A stretch of DNA of 64,000 nt from Sinohyriopsis cumingii (GCA_028554795.2 CM068839.1:14849220-14913219), one strand, 5' to 3'; shown: positions 12,650 through 25,716, numbered from the stretch's first letter. Translations and numbers: made by a program. The notes: generated by a model not told the origin, from the sequence alone.

Positions 12650-12838
12650 CAATGTGTGTGTGTGTCTGTGTCTGTCTGTCTGTCTGTCTGTTTGTATGTA
12701 TGTATGTAGGTAGGTAGGTAGGTAGGTAGGCAGGTATCTATGTATGTATGTATGTATGTATGTATGTATGTATGTATGTATGTATGTATGTATGTATGTA
12801 TGTATGTATGTATATGTAGGTAGGTAGGTATGTACATT
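12650..12838. repeat. Compound microsatellite (TG)n(CTGT)n(TATG)n(GTAG)n
   Basis: Runs of (TG), (CTGT), (TATG) and (GTAG) follow one another, grading into one another by single substitutions. The IHTY-type minus-strand peptide is an artefact. Confidence 0.95.
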
Positions 12839-13384
12839 GGTATTACAGACTTTAATGGCACACAGCACATTCCAAGCCAATGAGTGCTGAGTATATTTCA
12901 GCATTTAAAATAAGACATACATAACAAAGCAACAGAAAATGGTAAAATCCTTAAAATATAAAGTCAAATTCGTATATAAACCACCCTTTTTTTCAAGTGT
13001 TCAATACCTTCTCAGGTATAACTTCATCTGGACACATCACAGGGTGCATGGTCTGCATTAGTTGCCTCTTAGGACAAGCAGAAAACCTATTCTACAGCCA
13101 TGTGCATGCAGGGAGACTACTCTGAGGCAGGAGGCATTTGTATAGTATGGTATAGTGTATATATTACTGGCTATAGATTCATTAAAATAGCTTTAGTGGT
13201 TACAAAATTGTACTCTGGACAATTCACAAAATTTCATTTTTCTTTATATAACCTCAACCTTAGAAGGGGATTTAGCTCTGGTATGATATTCTGCCTACTC
13301 ATGACATATATTTGGGCAGAATTTCATTAAAATATCTTCAGTGCTGCAATAGTTATTCTCCAGACAGGGATACAAGTCACAGAA
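12839..13384. other. Mostly unique sequence, no gene seen
   Basis: No coding signal. A short segment near 13040-13130 ('gcattagttgcctcttagga', 'tgtgcatgcagggagactac') has the look of a dispersed repeat, but I could not define its ends. Confidence 0.4.
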
Positions 13385-16320
13385 GTGAAGATTTTTACAT
13401 GTAAAATCTAATTTTAATGATGTAATACTTACCTGCTAATATTGCACTACTATATCTATTCCTGCATGACACTAATTTCCACTCCAAGATCTAAAAAGTC
13501 TAACAAAAGCCATGATCCCAGTATGACATCTTTAGTCTACTTCTGACAATCAGAATAATATCCTTCTTTGACTTGGACTGAGACTGAAAGAACATTGATA
13601 TGGGGAGGGAGGATGGAACTTAATAAAAATAGCAAGAAAGTATTATGTAATTAAAAATAGTTGTACCTCCAAAGAAACAATATGTTAATGGTAGTAATAC
13701 ATTACATATTATTACTGCATTGCTGAATTTGCCAGTCCACTGTTCAAGTGAAATTACCACTGCTAGTGCTAGGAAGCTTTAATGCAGACAGGAAGCTGGC
13801 TTGATGACTTCTCTGGGGTGATACAAAGCATAAATGCCCTCATACTTGTGTGACAAAGATCAAAGGTAAACAACAAAGAACAGAGAGATCGCCAGAAGGC
13901 GGCTTTATGACATCATCCAAAAAAGAATTATTCTAAAATGCCAAAGATGAAGCAGCAGCCCTGACATCATGGGTTTTGAGCTTCATTAATAAAAGACCTG
14001 TCAGCGAGAGACTGATAAGCTCTTTCAGTAGACTGCAAAATCACTCTTGAAATATCACAGGTACTGTTTAGATGGAGAAAACAAAGTGGTTATGTCCATT
14101 TCTTTCCTCTTTTGATTTGGAAACATAAGCTCTAATGGAGTCTATTTTTATCGTCAATGTAAACAGGAGCTACCAAAGGCAGCTGATTCTTTGACAGAAA
14201 CTCAGATTGGCAAAGATGACACCAAATAAAAGTCACCACTGAACAGTAAATACCTCTTTTTGACTGGCAAGACATGAATTTCACTTTCTCCTCATAAGGA
14301 GAGCAAACTTTCTAAGAGTAACGTTTTCAAAAGAGGTTTCACTCAAAAATTCATAAAAAATATACAAGAGGATCAGCCTTAGTAATAATGAGCAAGCGAC
14401 AGGTCAATGGAGCTAATAGTACCTGATCAGTTCTGAAAAATGTGGGTCTGGCCCTATAGTAGATTGTGGATACTGAACAATCTTTTTCCTCAAACAGAAA
14501 AAGAAGAAAATCTGCCAACTGCAGTTAAAAGAGCAGGGGGAGTGGGGAAGATAGGATAAACACATTTCCTACTGCACAAATTACACAAAATTCTCCACTT
14601 GACATAATAAACCTTAGAAGTCAACTGCCTGAGTGATGCATTTAACAAACTAGCTGGAACAATGGTCCTTCCAGATAGATCATTTGCTATGAGCATGGCA
14701 TGAATGTGGCGAATTTGAGTACAGTGGACAGCAGATTCCTCTTTAGCAGAAATTCCCATTGAACAAATGAACCAACAAGTTGAGAATACTGGTGAACCAC
14801 GGTTTCTTGGGCCACAGGGAAATACCGTGATAATCTATGACTTGGAAGTCATGATGCTGTGAAGAGCTTGAGTGACTATTATAGAAGGTGAGATGGTGTA
14901 GGCATACTGTTAATCCCGCCACAGATTGGAGACTTCCACAGCCCATACCCTCTGGGCTGGCACTGGAGGAAGTAAAGTTTGAACTTTGTTCACCCCTTGT
15001 TGCTATCAAGTCTACCATCAGCCTGAAAAACTGTCTGCTAGCAACTGGTTTCTCTGAGGATGTTCAGTAATGGTGGTTCCAGAATTCCAAGAAGAGAGAA
15101 GGGACACAAGTGTCCCTTTGATGTCTGAAGCAAGCTACAACCAAAAAAATTGTCAGTAGCAACCATAATGCAGTGATGTCTTATGCAGTTTATGCACCCC
15201 TGAAGTGCTAGACAAGCAGCTGCTCTCATTTCTAGATTGTTGATGTCAAGAGAAGATTCTACCCAAGACCACAGGCCTTTTAGGACTACTCTCTGGGCTC
15301 AGGATGAGCTCCTTAGCCTGAGTCTGAGGCATCTGTCTAAAGAAGTGAGGGTCCAGAGCCTGAGTGGGAAATGCTGTCAGAAACTTGTCCTGATTCTTCT
15401 AATGTAATCCTTTACTGTAGAAAGGACCCAAGTATTGTCTGTTAACTCCAACCTAGCCTCTGAAAAATGGCTTCATCCTGCAGCTATTGGCAAGACAGGG
15501 TGTAATTCCCTTGGGATGATTGACACCCTTTTTTGGGAAGAGGGAGAGGTTCATAGAATTCATCCACAAGCCCGGTGACAACCTCATCAAGAGAAAGATG
15601 GTTGAGAAATGGCTTAAACTGAGTCTGAAAGTTCCACTGGTTCCCATTTAAAATGTATTGGAAGGGAGTTATGGACTTTCCAGGATACAAGCCAGATGCC
15701 TCATTTCTGGCAAGGACAGAGTAGGACTTAGTCCTCTGAAAAACATCTCTGCATCAAGAGTAGCATCCCATGAAGGGTTTTTGCTGTGGTCCAGCAAAAT
15801 GCTTGATATCTCCAAGGTGACATCCATACAGAGGTAAAACAGCTCTGCAGAGAGTTCCACAGACACCACTAGCAAGTGTTACTATGTCTTGAAAATGGCC
15901 TCCAACAATCTCTGCAATGCAGCTGAGATAATGATTATCAGGCAGTTGAATAAAAATCAGCATGCAAGGCTATGCATCCTAGAGGCTTTCAATTCCAATG
16001 CCTTGTCAAACTAGATAAGAAGGGCCTCTGTCCCTGCCCAAATCCCCATCTGGGAAGCAGCTGAGTCCAATATAAGGCAGGGGAGGGCTTAAGTGGCCAA
16101 AGGAACTCTGTATCTGGAGGCTAAAAGCATAGGCTAAAGGATCACAGACCACCCTTATGCTGTTTAGATGCCTCTTGACCTCAAGACAACTTTTGAATTT
16201 ACTCCCTCACCATCACCGAGTTAGGAAGCAACAGCAAGTCTAATTTAGGCTGTACCATGAACAGCCTCTCCAAACTGTAAAGTATCGAAGCATCTGATGA
16301 TCCCAAGGATTTTCAGACAT
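13385..16320 (-). mobile_element. Degenerate DIRS-like tyrosine-recombinase retrotransposon
   Basis: The minus strand carries, broken by stops and frameshifts, the ordered domains of a DIRS-type polyprotein. An RNase H-like region holds MRAAACLALQG and MVATDN (15150-15229). A connecting block holds VDLIATR (~15000) and LWPKKPWFT (~14795). A tyrosine recombinase follows, with core-binding domain LTSKVYYVKWRILC and, in another frame, ADFLLFLFEEKDCSVSTI (~14430-14640). The catalytic His-x-x-Arg motif is seen as THDVRAAASSLAF (13935-13975). Between 15450 and 16320 lies eroded reverse-transcriptase/gag-like sequence that I cannot align with confidence. Near 13400-13480 'gtaaaatctaattttaatga...aatacttacc' resembles the terminal repeat of the better copy at 43023, so it may be the 3' terminus. 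A matching right terminus was not found. The element is inactive. Confidence 0.75.
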
Positions 16321-16555
16321 AGATCTTGGAGAAGGCAACAAGCCTCATTTACTGCCTTACCAACAGTCCAAACAACCTCTACCTCCTGCACCTTATAAGT
16401 AGGGTGGAAGGAAGCAGATTCCAAGATATGAGAAGGTCTCCATATAATGGGTTCTTATGGAAACTCATCTGTGTCCACAAAAGTTATACTAGATATAGCG
16501 ATACAGAATTATTTTTTCCTGTCATGACCTTGAACATCAATAAAAGATCTTGGAT

Positions 16556-16675
16556 ATGGTCCATGACACACTGTCTAGCCATTATATGAAAATCTATGGT
16601 CCATGACACACTGTCTAGCCATTATATGAAAATCTATGGTCCATGACACACTGTCTAGCCATTATATGAAAATCT
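16556..16675. repeat. 40-bp tandem repeat, 3 identical copies
   Basis: Three exact head-to-tail copies of 'atggtccatgacacactgtc' + 'tagccattatatgaaaatct'. Confidence 0.95.
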
Positions 16676-16938
16676 GTCTTATCCTTGCAAAGTTATCAAT
16701 GACACAATCAAATATTACTAAACATACATATGAACACAGTCAGACACAATGCCGTAACACAACATGACCAACATGAGATAAGTGTATAAAATTTCATTAT
16801 ACGTATCAAAGGAACTTTCATAGAAGTAATGAAGACTTTTATTTTTCCTTGGTTATAGTTATTACTAATTATACTCCTCTGCTTTTATGATTGCATTTTG
16901 AAATAAATACAGAACAATTCATGATATCATTTTTACAG

Positions 16939-17186
16939 TTGTTGTTGTTCTAGGGTTTAACGCCACTTTTCAGCACAAGATAGGCTATGCATGGCAGCCA
17001 GTATAACTGGTGGAGGAAGAACCCTGGAAAATCCAGGGAAGAACCACCGACCCATGAGAAGCTACTGACAGGCTTTCCCACATACCCATGCTAGCCGATC
17101 CTTGGACTCGAACCCATGCAGACAGAGGTGAGATGGCAGTGATTCGGAACGGTGAGCGCTTTAGACCACTCGCCACTCAGGGCCCC
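16939..17186 (-). mobile_element. tRNA-derived SINE, family 1 copy 1
   Basis: Read on the minus strand it begins 'ggggccctgagtggcgagtg', a tRNA-Leu/Ser-like A box with the following 'gtctaaagcgct', then a B box 'gggttcgagtcc'. A conserved ~140-bp body follows, ending 'ggcgttaaacccta' and an (AAC)n tail. An 11-bp target-site duplication, catttttacag, flanks it at 16928-16938 and 17187-17197. Other full copies: 26600-26853, 35832-36092, 60102-60349. Non-autonomous, Pol III type; it would need a partner LINE that I did not identify here. Confidence 0.88.
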
Positions 17187-17197
17187 CATTTTTACAG

Positions 17198-19054
17198 TGG
17201 CCTACTAGACAAGCTAAATATAATGTGATAGCACAGTTCCACTTCTGGTAACACTTTGGCTCCTGCCACAAGATTAATTAGACTCTGGCTGGCTTCTGTC
17301 ATAAGATTAGTTAGACTCTGGCTCATGTCAAAAGATTAGTTAGACTCTGGCTCATGTCAAAAGACTGTCGAATTCTGATAAGTCGTTTATAATCAGATCT
17401 TTGCTACTAATCTGAATGTCTAAAATGTAGTACAAATTATCTTCTCTTAGTAAAACCAAAGAAAGTTGGCACAAAAATGAGACATTATGGTGTCTGCCAT
17501 TTTGACAAACAAGTTCTTACATCCAGATCTTGGCAAAGCTTCCAAGTGATGAAGTATCTGAAACTGTGTAAGGCTGGATACAATGAAATCAGGAAGGCAT
17601 TATACAACAGTTACTGGTATCCCTCCAGGAAATTTGCATAGCATTAGTGTAGCCACACATTAGTGTCATAAAGTAATTTTGAAAATGCATGTTAATGCCA
17701 TAAAAGTGAAAATAATTCATATTAATGAAATATGAAAAATTAAGTACATATATATGTAGTATTCTTTATTTTCCTAAGTTATACCATGATTAATGTTAAA
17801 ACTATTTCTTCCTGAATTTAAATAAATAATATCTTTTGTTTCTTCACCTTCCCATATATTTTGATTTCTGCATTACAATATAAGTATTTTAGGCAAAGTC
17901 CTTCTGTTCCAATTTTTGCAAGGTAATTTAGCACCCTCTGCAGCAGCCTTTTTATAAACACACTACATTTGTGGATCTAAATTGCAAGGTAATTCAGCAC
18001 CCTCTGCAGCAGCCTTTTCCTAAACACACTCTATTTGTGGATCTAGGATGGTAAAACTAACAAACCAATTGACCAACAGAGAAAAATGGATGATAAAACA
18101 ATCTTATAGTAAGCATGCTGCACTCCCAATTCCCTATCTCTGTTGGTTAGTCAGCCAGCAGGTCAGGTTTATCCTATGATGGTAAAATTGGCAGACAAAT
18201 TTACCAACAGAGAGAGAGATAAAGAGGATAAATACAATGTTATGGCCAGTATCCATGGTAAGCAAAGAATAAAAACGCCTTAAATGAACTGTAAATAACT
18301 TTAAATGAATGAATTACATCTTGCTTGTCTATCATTTTGCTTAGACTATTTCCCAGATCACTTGCTGGTCTCTGAATGGCCTTACTTTCACTACTCAAGA
18401 CACTAGCCATGCAATATTTGTCAGAGTCTACTTTCAAGATTTAAACCAGCTTTCATCCTTAAATTCATTTTTTTAAAACTTATATAATCATTATAAATGA
18501 AAATTGAAGCAAATTCACACTTTCCAAAAGGATTGTGAATAACAACAATCCCTGCAGAACTATATTTTGTAGCAGATGCACTGGGAAAAAATTTGAAGAT
18601 TTAACTCCTGTCATCTTGTTAATCTTAAAATCTGTTGGAACATAAGAATGTATATTTGTATGTGATATAAATAAAAATATATGTTTAGTATGTATGCAGA
18701 AATCTTGGAATACAACTTGTGGTTGTATACATTTTTTTATTAAAAGAAAACTTGACAAGCCTCATTTTCTATTAATGAAAAATGTATACAGACTTCATTA
18801 AAAACTGACCAATCAGATGACTATGTCACTGCAATGACAAAATCAAAGATCATGCACCAAAGGTCATGCAAGCCAGGAACAAATGATAAATGGCCCAGTG
18901 AGTAAGTAATTATCTTGGATTAGATTAAATACCCAATAAGAGGTAAGAACATCTGTCCTTTGAGTAACAGGGCTTTCAATTAGGTGACAGGATGTTTATT
19001 TAATAGATTAATTTTATAATATTAGCAGGAGACATAAAACATACTGGCACAAGC
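17198..19054. other. Non-genic stretch with small local duplications
   Basis: No exon found. It holds three or four ~28-bp copies of 'agattagttagactctggct' (about 17268-17372), a 65-bp tandem pair at 17917-18046 ('ttgcaaggtaatt.agcacc', 'ctctgcagcagcctttt'), and a loose repeat of 'ggtaaaa.t..ca.accaa' near 18045 and 18180. The rest is unique AT-rich DNA. Confidence 0.6.
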
Positions 19055-20692
19055 ATGTAGCATAGCATGAGAATTTAAACCATTGCAGGCTGATATGATA
19101 GCATAGCAGGACCATTACAGTATAAGCAGACTGAAATGATAGCACAGCAGGACCATTACAGTATAAGCAGGCTGAAATGATAGCATAGCAGGGCCATTAC
19201 AGTATAAGAAGGCTGAACTGATAGCATAGCAGGACAATTACAGTATAAGCAGTCTGAACTGATACCACAGCAGGACCATTACATTATAAGCAGGCTGAAA
19301 TGATAGTATAGGAAGACCATTAGAGTATAAAAAGGCTGAAATGATAGCATATCAGAACCAATGCAGTATAAGCAGGCTGAAATGATAGCATAGCAGGACC
19401 ATTACAGTATAAGCAGGTTGAAATAATAGCATAGCAAAGACCATTACAGTAAAAGCAGACTGAAATGAAAGCATAGCAAAGACCATTACAGTATAAGCAG
19501 GCTGAAATGATAGCATAGCAGGACCATTACAGTATAAGCAGGCTGAAATGATAGTATAGCAAAGACCATTACAATATAAGCAGGCTGAAATGAAATCATA
19601 GCAAAGACCATTACAGTATAAGCAGGCTTAAATGATAGCATAGCAGGACCATTACAGTATAAGCAGGCTGAAATGATAGCATAGCAAAGACCATTACAGT
19701 ATAAGCACGCTGAAATGAAAGCATAGCAAAGACCATTACAGTATAAGCAGGCTGAAATGATAGCATAGCAGGACCATTACAGCATAAGCAGGCTGAAATG
19801 ATAGCATATTAGAACCATTACAGTATAAGCCGGCTGAAATGAAAGCATAGCAAAGACCATTACAGTATAAGCAGGCTGAAATGAAAGCATAGCAAAGACC
19901 ATTACAGTATAAGCAGGCTGAAATGATAGCATAGCAGGACCATTACAGCATAAACAGGCTGAAATGATAGCATATCAGAACCAATGCAGTATAAGCAGGC
20001 TGAAATGATAGCATAGCAGGACCATTGCAGTATAAACAGGCTGAAATGATAGCATAGCAGGATCATTACAGTATAAACAGGCTGAAATGATAGATGGCAG
20101 GACCATTACAGCATAAGCAGGCTGAAATGATAGCATAGCAGGACCATTACAGTATAAGCAGGCTGAAATGATAGCATATCAGAACCAATGCAGTATAAGC
20201 AGGTTGAAATGATAGCATAGCAGGACCATTGCAGTATAAACAGGCTGAAATGATAGCATAGCAGGACCACTGCAGCATAAACAGGCTGAAATGATAGCAT
20301 ATCAGAACCAATGCAGTATAAGCAGGCTGAAATGATAGCAGAGCAGGACCATTGCAGTATAAACAGGCTGAAATGATAGCATAGCAGGATCATTACAGCA
20401 TAAGCAGGCTGAAATGATAGCATAGCAGGACCATTACAGTATAAGCAGGCTGAAATGATAGCATAGCAGGACCATTGCAGTATAAACAGGCTGAAATGAT
20501 AGCATAGCAGGACCACTGCAGTATAAACAGGCTGAAATGATAGCATGGCAGGACCATTACAGTATAAGCAGGCTGAAATGATAGCATAGCAAGACCATTA
20601 TAGTATAAGCAGGCTGAAATGATAGCATAGCAGGACCATTGCAGTATAAACAGGCTGAAATGATAGCATAGCAGGACCAATATAGTATAAGG
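19055..20692. repeat. Minisatellite, 41-bp unit, about 40 copies
   Basis: Tandem copies of 'ataagcaggctgaaatgata' + 'gcatagcaggaccattacagt'. Three main variants alternate: 'agcaggaccattacag', 'agcaaagaccattacag' and 'atcagaaccaatgcag'. Blocks of variants repeat in order (for example around 19420-19760 and 19960-20480), pointing to multi-unit duplications. A period of 41 cycles through all three frames, so the 146- and 104-codon minus-strand frames are artefacts. Confidence 0.95.
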
Positions 20693-21519
20693 TCCTGGGA
20701 TGATCACTGCATCAGAGTTGTTTCAACTGAACTGTGACAATCATGTTGCAGATTCTTATCTTAATTCAGTACTGCAATCAAAATCAGCCTCATGTAGCTT
20801 GGTCATAACATAACAAAGTTATGCCTTAAAAAGATGGCTCAGTCAATCAGAAATGTTACACAAAGAGAGCTCAGCTTAGCCAATCAGAATGAATGACTTC
20901 ATTCAATATGCAAAGTTTCATGTGAGGAAGGTCTGTAAGATTATGCACATGAAATGAATGTTGGAAAAGTGGCCCTGGATCTGATGAATATGACTGCCAT
21001 AACTTCATTACAATGTGCTTGGTTTGGCCCTGAAAGCTCAGTAATGCTTGTCATCTCCCCCGTCACCAAAACTCCAACAAACTTAAATCAATTCAATAAG
21101 TCTAACTTTTTACCAGAGCTGATGTGGGGAAATTACCATCAGAAGCAAAAGGAAAGTATACTGAAAGTAGTGAGACATGAAAATATTCCTAATCACACAT
21201 AATCATGCTCACTGGTTAGTATATTCAATAAATTCAAAGATATTCTTTCAATAATTTGTGGTTAAATTTTGGTCTGTAAAATATTTCACTAATATTCATG
21301 AAAGATGGTAAAATTATAATAGTCTGAATCTGGAGCTTTTCTACAGGTAGTAAAATTGGCAAAGGTGTCAGACCACCAGTTAAGCATGTTGCTTCAAATT
21401 ATGACAAGCTTAACATAATCATATAGTAAATCACATACAGCCTGGCCTGAGACTGAGTTGAACTTCATTGTAAGGCTCTGATTTTCACATTAGTAAGCCT
21501 CAGGTCCATTTACCCATGG
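20693..21519. other. Unique sequence, no gene seen
   Basis: Includes two 'agccaatcaga'/'agtcaatcaga' strings near 20835 and 20880 and 'ttcaatatgcaaag', related to the 63-bp duplication at 1241. The open frame at 20954-21202 has no recognisable domain. Confidence 0.45.
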
Positions 21520-22850
21520 TTGTGTTACGATATACCCACCATTATGTCTGGACACTGACTGGACAACATGCAATGATTCATCCCCACTATATCTAACATG
21601 TTATGATATACCCACAAATATGTCTGTCTATACAACATGCTATGATGTATCGCCAGAATGTCTGACTGACAACATCCTGTGATTTATTCTCACTATGTCT
21701 GACTGTACAATATACTGTGATGTGTCCCATTATGTCTGACTGTACAACATACTGTGATTTATCCCCACTATGTCTGACTGTACAACATCATGTGACATAT
21801 CCTCACCATGGCTGGCTGTACAGTATAATGTGATGTGTCCCCAATATGTCTGACTGTACAACATGCTACACTATGTTTGACTGAACATGCTATGATATAC
21901 TCCCAATGTCTGAATGAACAACATGGTGTGATGTACTTCCATTGTCTGACTGTACAACATGCTATGATGTTTCCTCATTGTATCTGACATGATGTACTAC
22001 CTCTACTACCAGTTTGTCTGACTGAACAGCGTGTTATGTAACCCCATCATGTCTAACTGAAAAACATGGTATGATGTACTCCCATTATGTCTGACTGTAC
22101 AACATGCTATGATGTTTTCTGACTAAACATTATATGAGATGATGTACTACCTCTACTACCAGTTTGTCTGACTGAACAGCGTGTTATGTAACCCCATCAT
22201 GTCTAACTGAAAAACATGGTGTGATGTACTCCCATTATGTCTGACTGTACAGCTTGCTATGATGTTTCCTGACTAAACATTATATGAGATGATGTACTAC
22301 CTCTACTACCAGTTTGTCTGACTGAACAGCGTGTTATGTAACCCCATCATGTCTAACTGAAAAACATGGTATGATGTACTCCCATTATGTCTTACTGTAC
22401 AGCTTGATATGATACATCCCCACAAAGTCTGACTGAACAACATGCTATGATTTATTACCAGTGTCTGAACAACAAGGTATGATGTACCACCATTATACCT
22501 GACTGAACCATATGGTTAATGATGTTCCACCACTATACCTGACTAAACAACATACCATGATGTACCCCTACTATGTCTGACTGAACAACATACTATGATG
22601 TATCCCTACTATGTCTGACTGAACAACATACTGTGATGTAACCCCACATCTGACCTGAACAATTAGCTAGGATGTACCCCCCACTATTTCTGACTGAACA
22701 ATATGCAATACTGTATATTCCCACTGTGCTGACTGACCAACATGCTGTAACACACACCCATTATTTTAGACTGTACAATATGATTTATTCCCACCATGAC
22801 TGACTGAACAACAACTTATGATGTATCCCACTATGTCTGACTTATAAAAC
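21520..22850. repeat. Degenerate tandem repeat, ~38-40-bp unit with nested ~148-bp triplication
   Basis: Diverged copies of a unit around 'tatgtctgactgtacaacat' + 'gctatgatgtatcccca'. Inside it a ~148-bp block containing 'gatgtactacctctactacc', 'agtttgtctgactgaacagc' and 'gtgttatgtaaccccatcat' occurs three times nearly unchanged (starting near 21991, 22140 and 22289). This shows a recent higher-order amplification in an old array. Confidence 0.88.
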
Positions 22851-23083
22851 GTCAACACAGAATCTAACACTGAAGCTGCTGCACCTGTCGCCAATGGAAA
22901 AGTGATAACTTTATATAACCATTTTATAATTCAAGTGAGACAAAACTCCCATCCAGTGAGATGATCTACTGCATCTGAGAGAGTAAAACAATCCAAACAA
23001 ACAAAGACTGAGATTTATTTGTCTCATTCCCTGGCAGTATTGAATAGTTATTACTCTGATGCATTTTGCTGCTCAATCCAATT

Positions 23084-23163
23084 ATATCACAAACGTTCAA
23101 AGGTAGGAAAGAGACACAGCAATATATCACAAACGTTCAAAGGTAGGAAAGAGACACAGTAAT
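23084..23163. repeat. 40-bp tandem duplication beside a putative exon
   Basis: Two adjacent copies of 'atatcacaaacgttcaaagg' + 'taggaaagagacacagcaat', with one difference. It ends 13 bp from the donor side of the 23177-23218 candidate exon. Confidence 0.9.
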
Positions 23164-23176
23164 AGAAGAAACTTAC

Positions 23177-23218
23177 CCAGCTTTACCAGTCTCCTTAGTG
23201 TTAGGGGCTGTGTTCTGT
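23177..23218 (-). CDS. Putative 42-bp exon, TTLL9-like gene, linker module 2
   Basis: Minus-strand candidate with an excellent acceptor (pyrimidine-rich ttatccattttcttgtag) and donor (CTGG|gtaagt). It reads one leading base (A), 13 codons (QNTAPNTKETGKA) and two trailing bases (GG). The flanking modules have the same phases; the joint GG+A would restore Gly at each junction. One other frame contains an early stop (CCC TAA), so the phase-compatible frame is the likely one. The peptide is polar and disordered-looking. It shares its opening ACAGA and a lysine-rich end with the 42-bp exon at 9767-9808, hinting at exon duplication. Transcript membership is inferred. Confidence 0.55.
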
Positions 23219-23860
23219 CTACAAGAAAATGGATAATGAAAATGAAAGCATTTTTACTAATAGTTTCATAATTTGTCTTACTGTCTAGTTTTTCATCCAT
23301 CATCATTCAGTTAAACTCAATTATTCTTGTCCTCCAATCAACAGTAAAAACAATTTTGTATTCTTATAAAGATATTTTAAAATTTCTACTTAAGAATCAT
23401 TTGGAAATAAGGATTAGTACTTTTACCAATATATATTCAATAAACCCCCAAATAATTTACATAAGGAAAATTATAGACAATATAGTAGGGCTAACATATA
23501 CAATTATGGCTTCCATATAACGAGAGGCCCCAAAGGACTTCATTTAGCTCACCTGACTGATATCGGCCTAACAGCCAAATAAAGGAATGAAAATTACCCA
23601 AGAAAATGGCATCAGTAGCCAGTACAATACTTTCTGTAGCTTTCCAGCTGTGTTCACTTCATATATTATGAAAACAATTGTTTCAAGGTTTCACTAGTTT
23701 TGGAATCTTTATTATTATTTGATGGTGCTTCATCTACATTTGTCCAACAGCCTCATTGCTAGGATGCTTTGTGTCAAATTCTGTTGAGTGGGCTTTTAAA
23801 AAAAAGTTGTATAAAATTAATATTGGTCTATTTTAGTAAATGCAGCCATATCTGATGGAA
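23219..23860. other. Intronic or intergenic unique sequence
   Basis: AT-rich, with no further exon or repeat recognised. Confidence 0.45.
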
Positions 23861-23960
23861 GATTGGCATCATTTGTGTAAATTTGAAAAACACAGAAGCT
23901 GTGCTAGGTGGATTGGCATCATTTGTGTAAATTTGAAAAACACAGAAGCTGTGCTAGGTG
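23861..23960. repeat. Exact 50-bp tandem duplication
   Basis: Two identical adjacent copies of 'gattggcatcatttgtgtaa' + 'atttgaaaaacacagaagct' + 'gtgctaggtg'. Confidence 0.92.
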
Positions 23961-24115
23961 GCAAGTATATTTGGTGAGAAAGAACTCAGAAAGAAACATC
24001 AATCCATGTGATTCAGTGACTGGCAGCTTTCTCACACACCCATAGCTGAGGCTCAAACTCATGCGGATAGAGGTAAGATGTATCAGTGATCTGTAAAGGT
24101 GACCATTCAATCACT
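23955..24115 (-). mobile_element. Eroded, 3'-truncated copy of SINE family 1
   Basis: The minus strand still shows the order of family 1: the tRNA-like head (ggagtgattgaatggtcacc, then cactga...catcttacctctatc), the remnant B box (atgagtttgagcct), and 'gtgtgtgagaaagctgccag'. The (AAC)n tail and 3' end are missing. Much more diverged than the four intact copies, so older. Confidence 0.6.
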
Positions 24116-25299
24116 CCTTGCTTTAGTAACGGTAGCCATATTTGACAAACAAACATGAAAGACATTCACATCATGAAGCTGTCTGCTAAGCTGCTCAAAA
24201 GTTGCTGTCGTGGCTTTTGTGAAGAATATGAAAACTGCAATTATTGATGAATACGTGGTGAATGACATGTTGATTTTGATGCATGATGGATGCAGGCCAT
24301 ACCATAAGCTATCTTTATGGCCAAGTGAGCTCAAAATTATTTTCAAAAGATCTATATCCTAATTTGCATGGTTATAAAGGGGCTGACCATTTAATTTTCT
24401 GGTCAAGGGGAGGGGTAGGGCACACATATTATTTTAAACAAAAATTCTGTCACCCAAATAGCCTGAAGAAAATGTCTTGCTCTGAATTGTCAAAAAAAAT
24501 GAAATTAATTACATCCATTATATTACTTGAAAAAATGATTTATCTTTCTTTTACTGAAATGAAAATATTTTTGTTTGAAATAACATTTCAGTCCTCCCCC
24601 ACCTTGAAAAAATAAAATGAGTGGTCCCTAAATGTGAATCCATAAAATGAGTGGTCCCTAAATGTGAATCCATTTTAAGACCTCTGGTAGTCTATTTTAT
24701 ACATAAATATGAATGGGGGGTATATAAAAGGTAAATACATGTAATTTAGTTTTCTCACTCTTCATAAAACTTTTTTTGATTTTAATTAGAACTATTGCCT
24801 ATAAAAAAGCAATTCCTAATAGATGCAAGTGAAGGTTAGGACTGGTCTAAATCTATATACCTCCCGTTTGGACCAAAATGATCTGCTGGATAAAAGGTTA
24901 TTCTTGTATCTATACAGAACTTCATGTATGACTGAGAGAATCATTCATTTCAGGAGTGCCTAAAATCACAGAACTCACAAGTGAGTGCACATCATCCCCA
25001 AATCCAAGTGATTTCAAAAATGATTTGTGGTATACTCTGCAGTCCTTGAAATAAAGTTGATGAAAATTTCATTTGGTTAGTAAGGTTCTATAGGCAATTT
25101 GGACTAAAGCACCTTGATTCTACAACAAGCTTCACACTTGAATAGAATACTAAAGCTGCAAGAGACTGTAGTGAGTGCAGTATACCTCAATAAATAATAT
25201 ATGTACCATCACTTTGTTTCCAGTATTGTTGCTAAAACCTGACTGTAAACATAACTTACTTTCTATTCTACTCTTCCTAACAGCAATGTTTATTAAAAT
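24116..25299. other. Mostly unique sequence with a 30-bp duplication
   Basis: Contains an exact tandem pair at 24612-24671 ('ataaaatgagtggtccctaa' + 'atgtgaatcc'). The 110-codon plus-strand frame at 24283-24615 matches nothing I know and lacks splice or promoter context. Confidence 0.5.
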
Positions 25300-25716
25300 C
25301 CTACATTATATTTCTATTCCTGACCAAGATCTTGGTCAAAACAATTGTTGCTATATTTGTTTTCATTGCCATTGAACATCTTGGTGAAATCACTGGTTTC
25401 CTTTTTATATTTCTGTGACATTGCTGATGTTAGTGAAAACACTCATTTCTATATTATATTTATATGCCTCTGGTCATCTTTGTGAAAACAATAGTTTCCA
25501 TCTTATATTTTTGTCATTGCTCATCTTGGTGAAAATACTGGTTTCCATATATTTCTATACCATTGCTTATCCTGGTAAAAACACTGGTTTCCATGTTATA
25601 TTTCTATGTGATTGGTAATCTTAGTGAAAACAGTGGTATTAATATTATATTTCTATGCCATTGCTCATCTCGGTAAAAAATCTAGTTTCCATATTATATT
25701 TCTCTGCCATTCTTCA
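25300..25716. repeat. Degenerate tandem repeat, ~48-bp unit, 7-8 copies
   Basis: Diverged units with 'cattgctcatcttggtgaaa', 'acactggtttccatattata' and 'tttctatgc'. Confidence 0.85.

Noticed and set aside
13433..13471. 39-bp minus-strand segment with a strong donor (gtaagt) as a further linker exon
   Set aside because: The phase-compatible frame has a stop, and the site lies in the putative terminal repeat of a DIRS element.
24283..24615. 110-codon plus-strand open frame
   Set aside because: No domain, AT-biased composition, and overlaps a local tandem duplication; typical chance frame.
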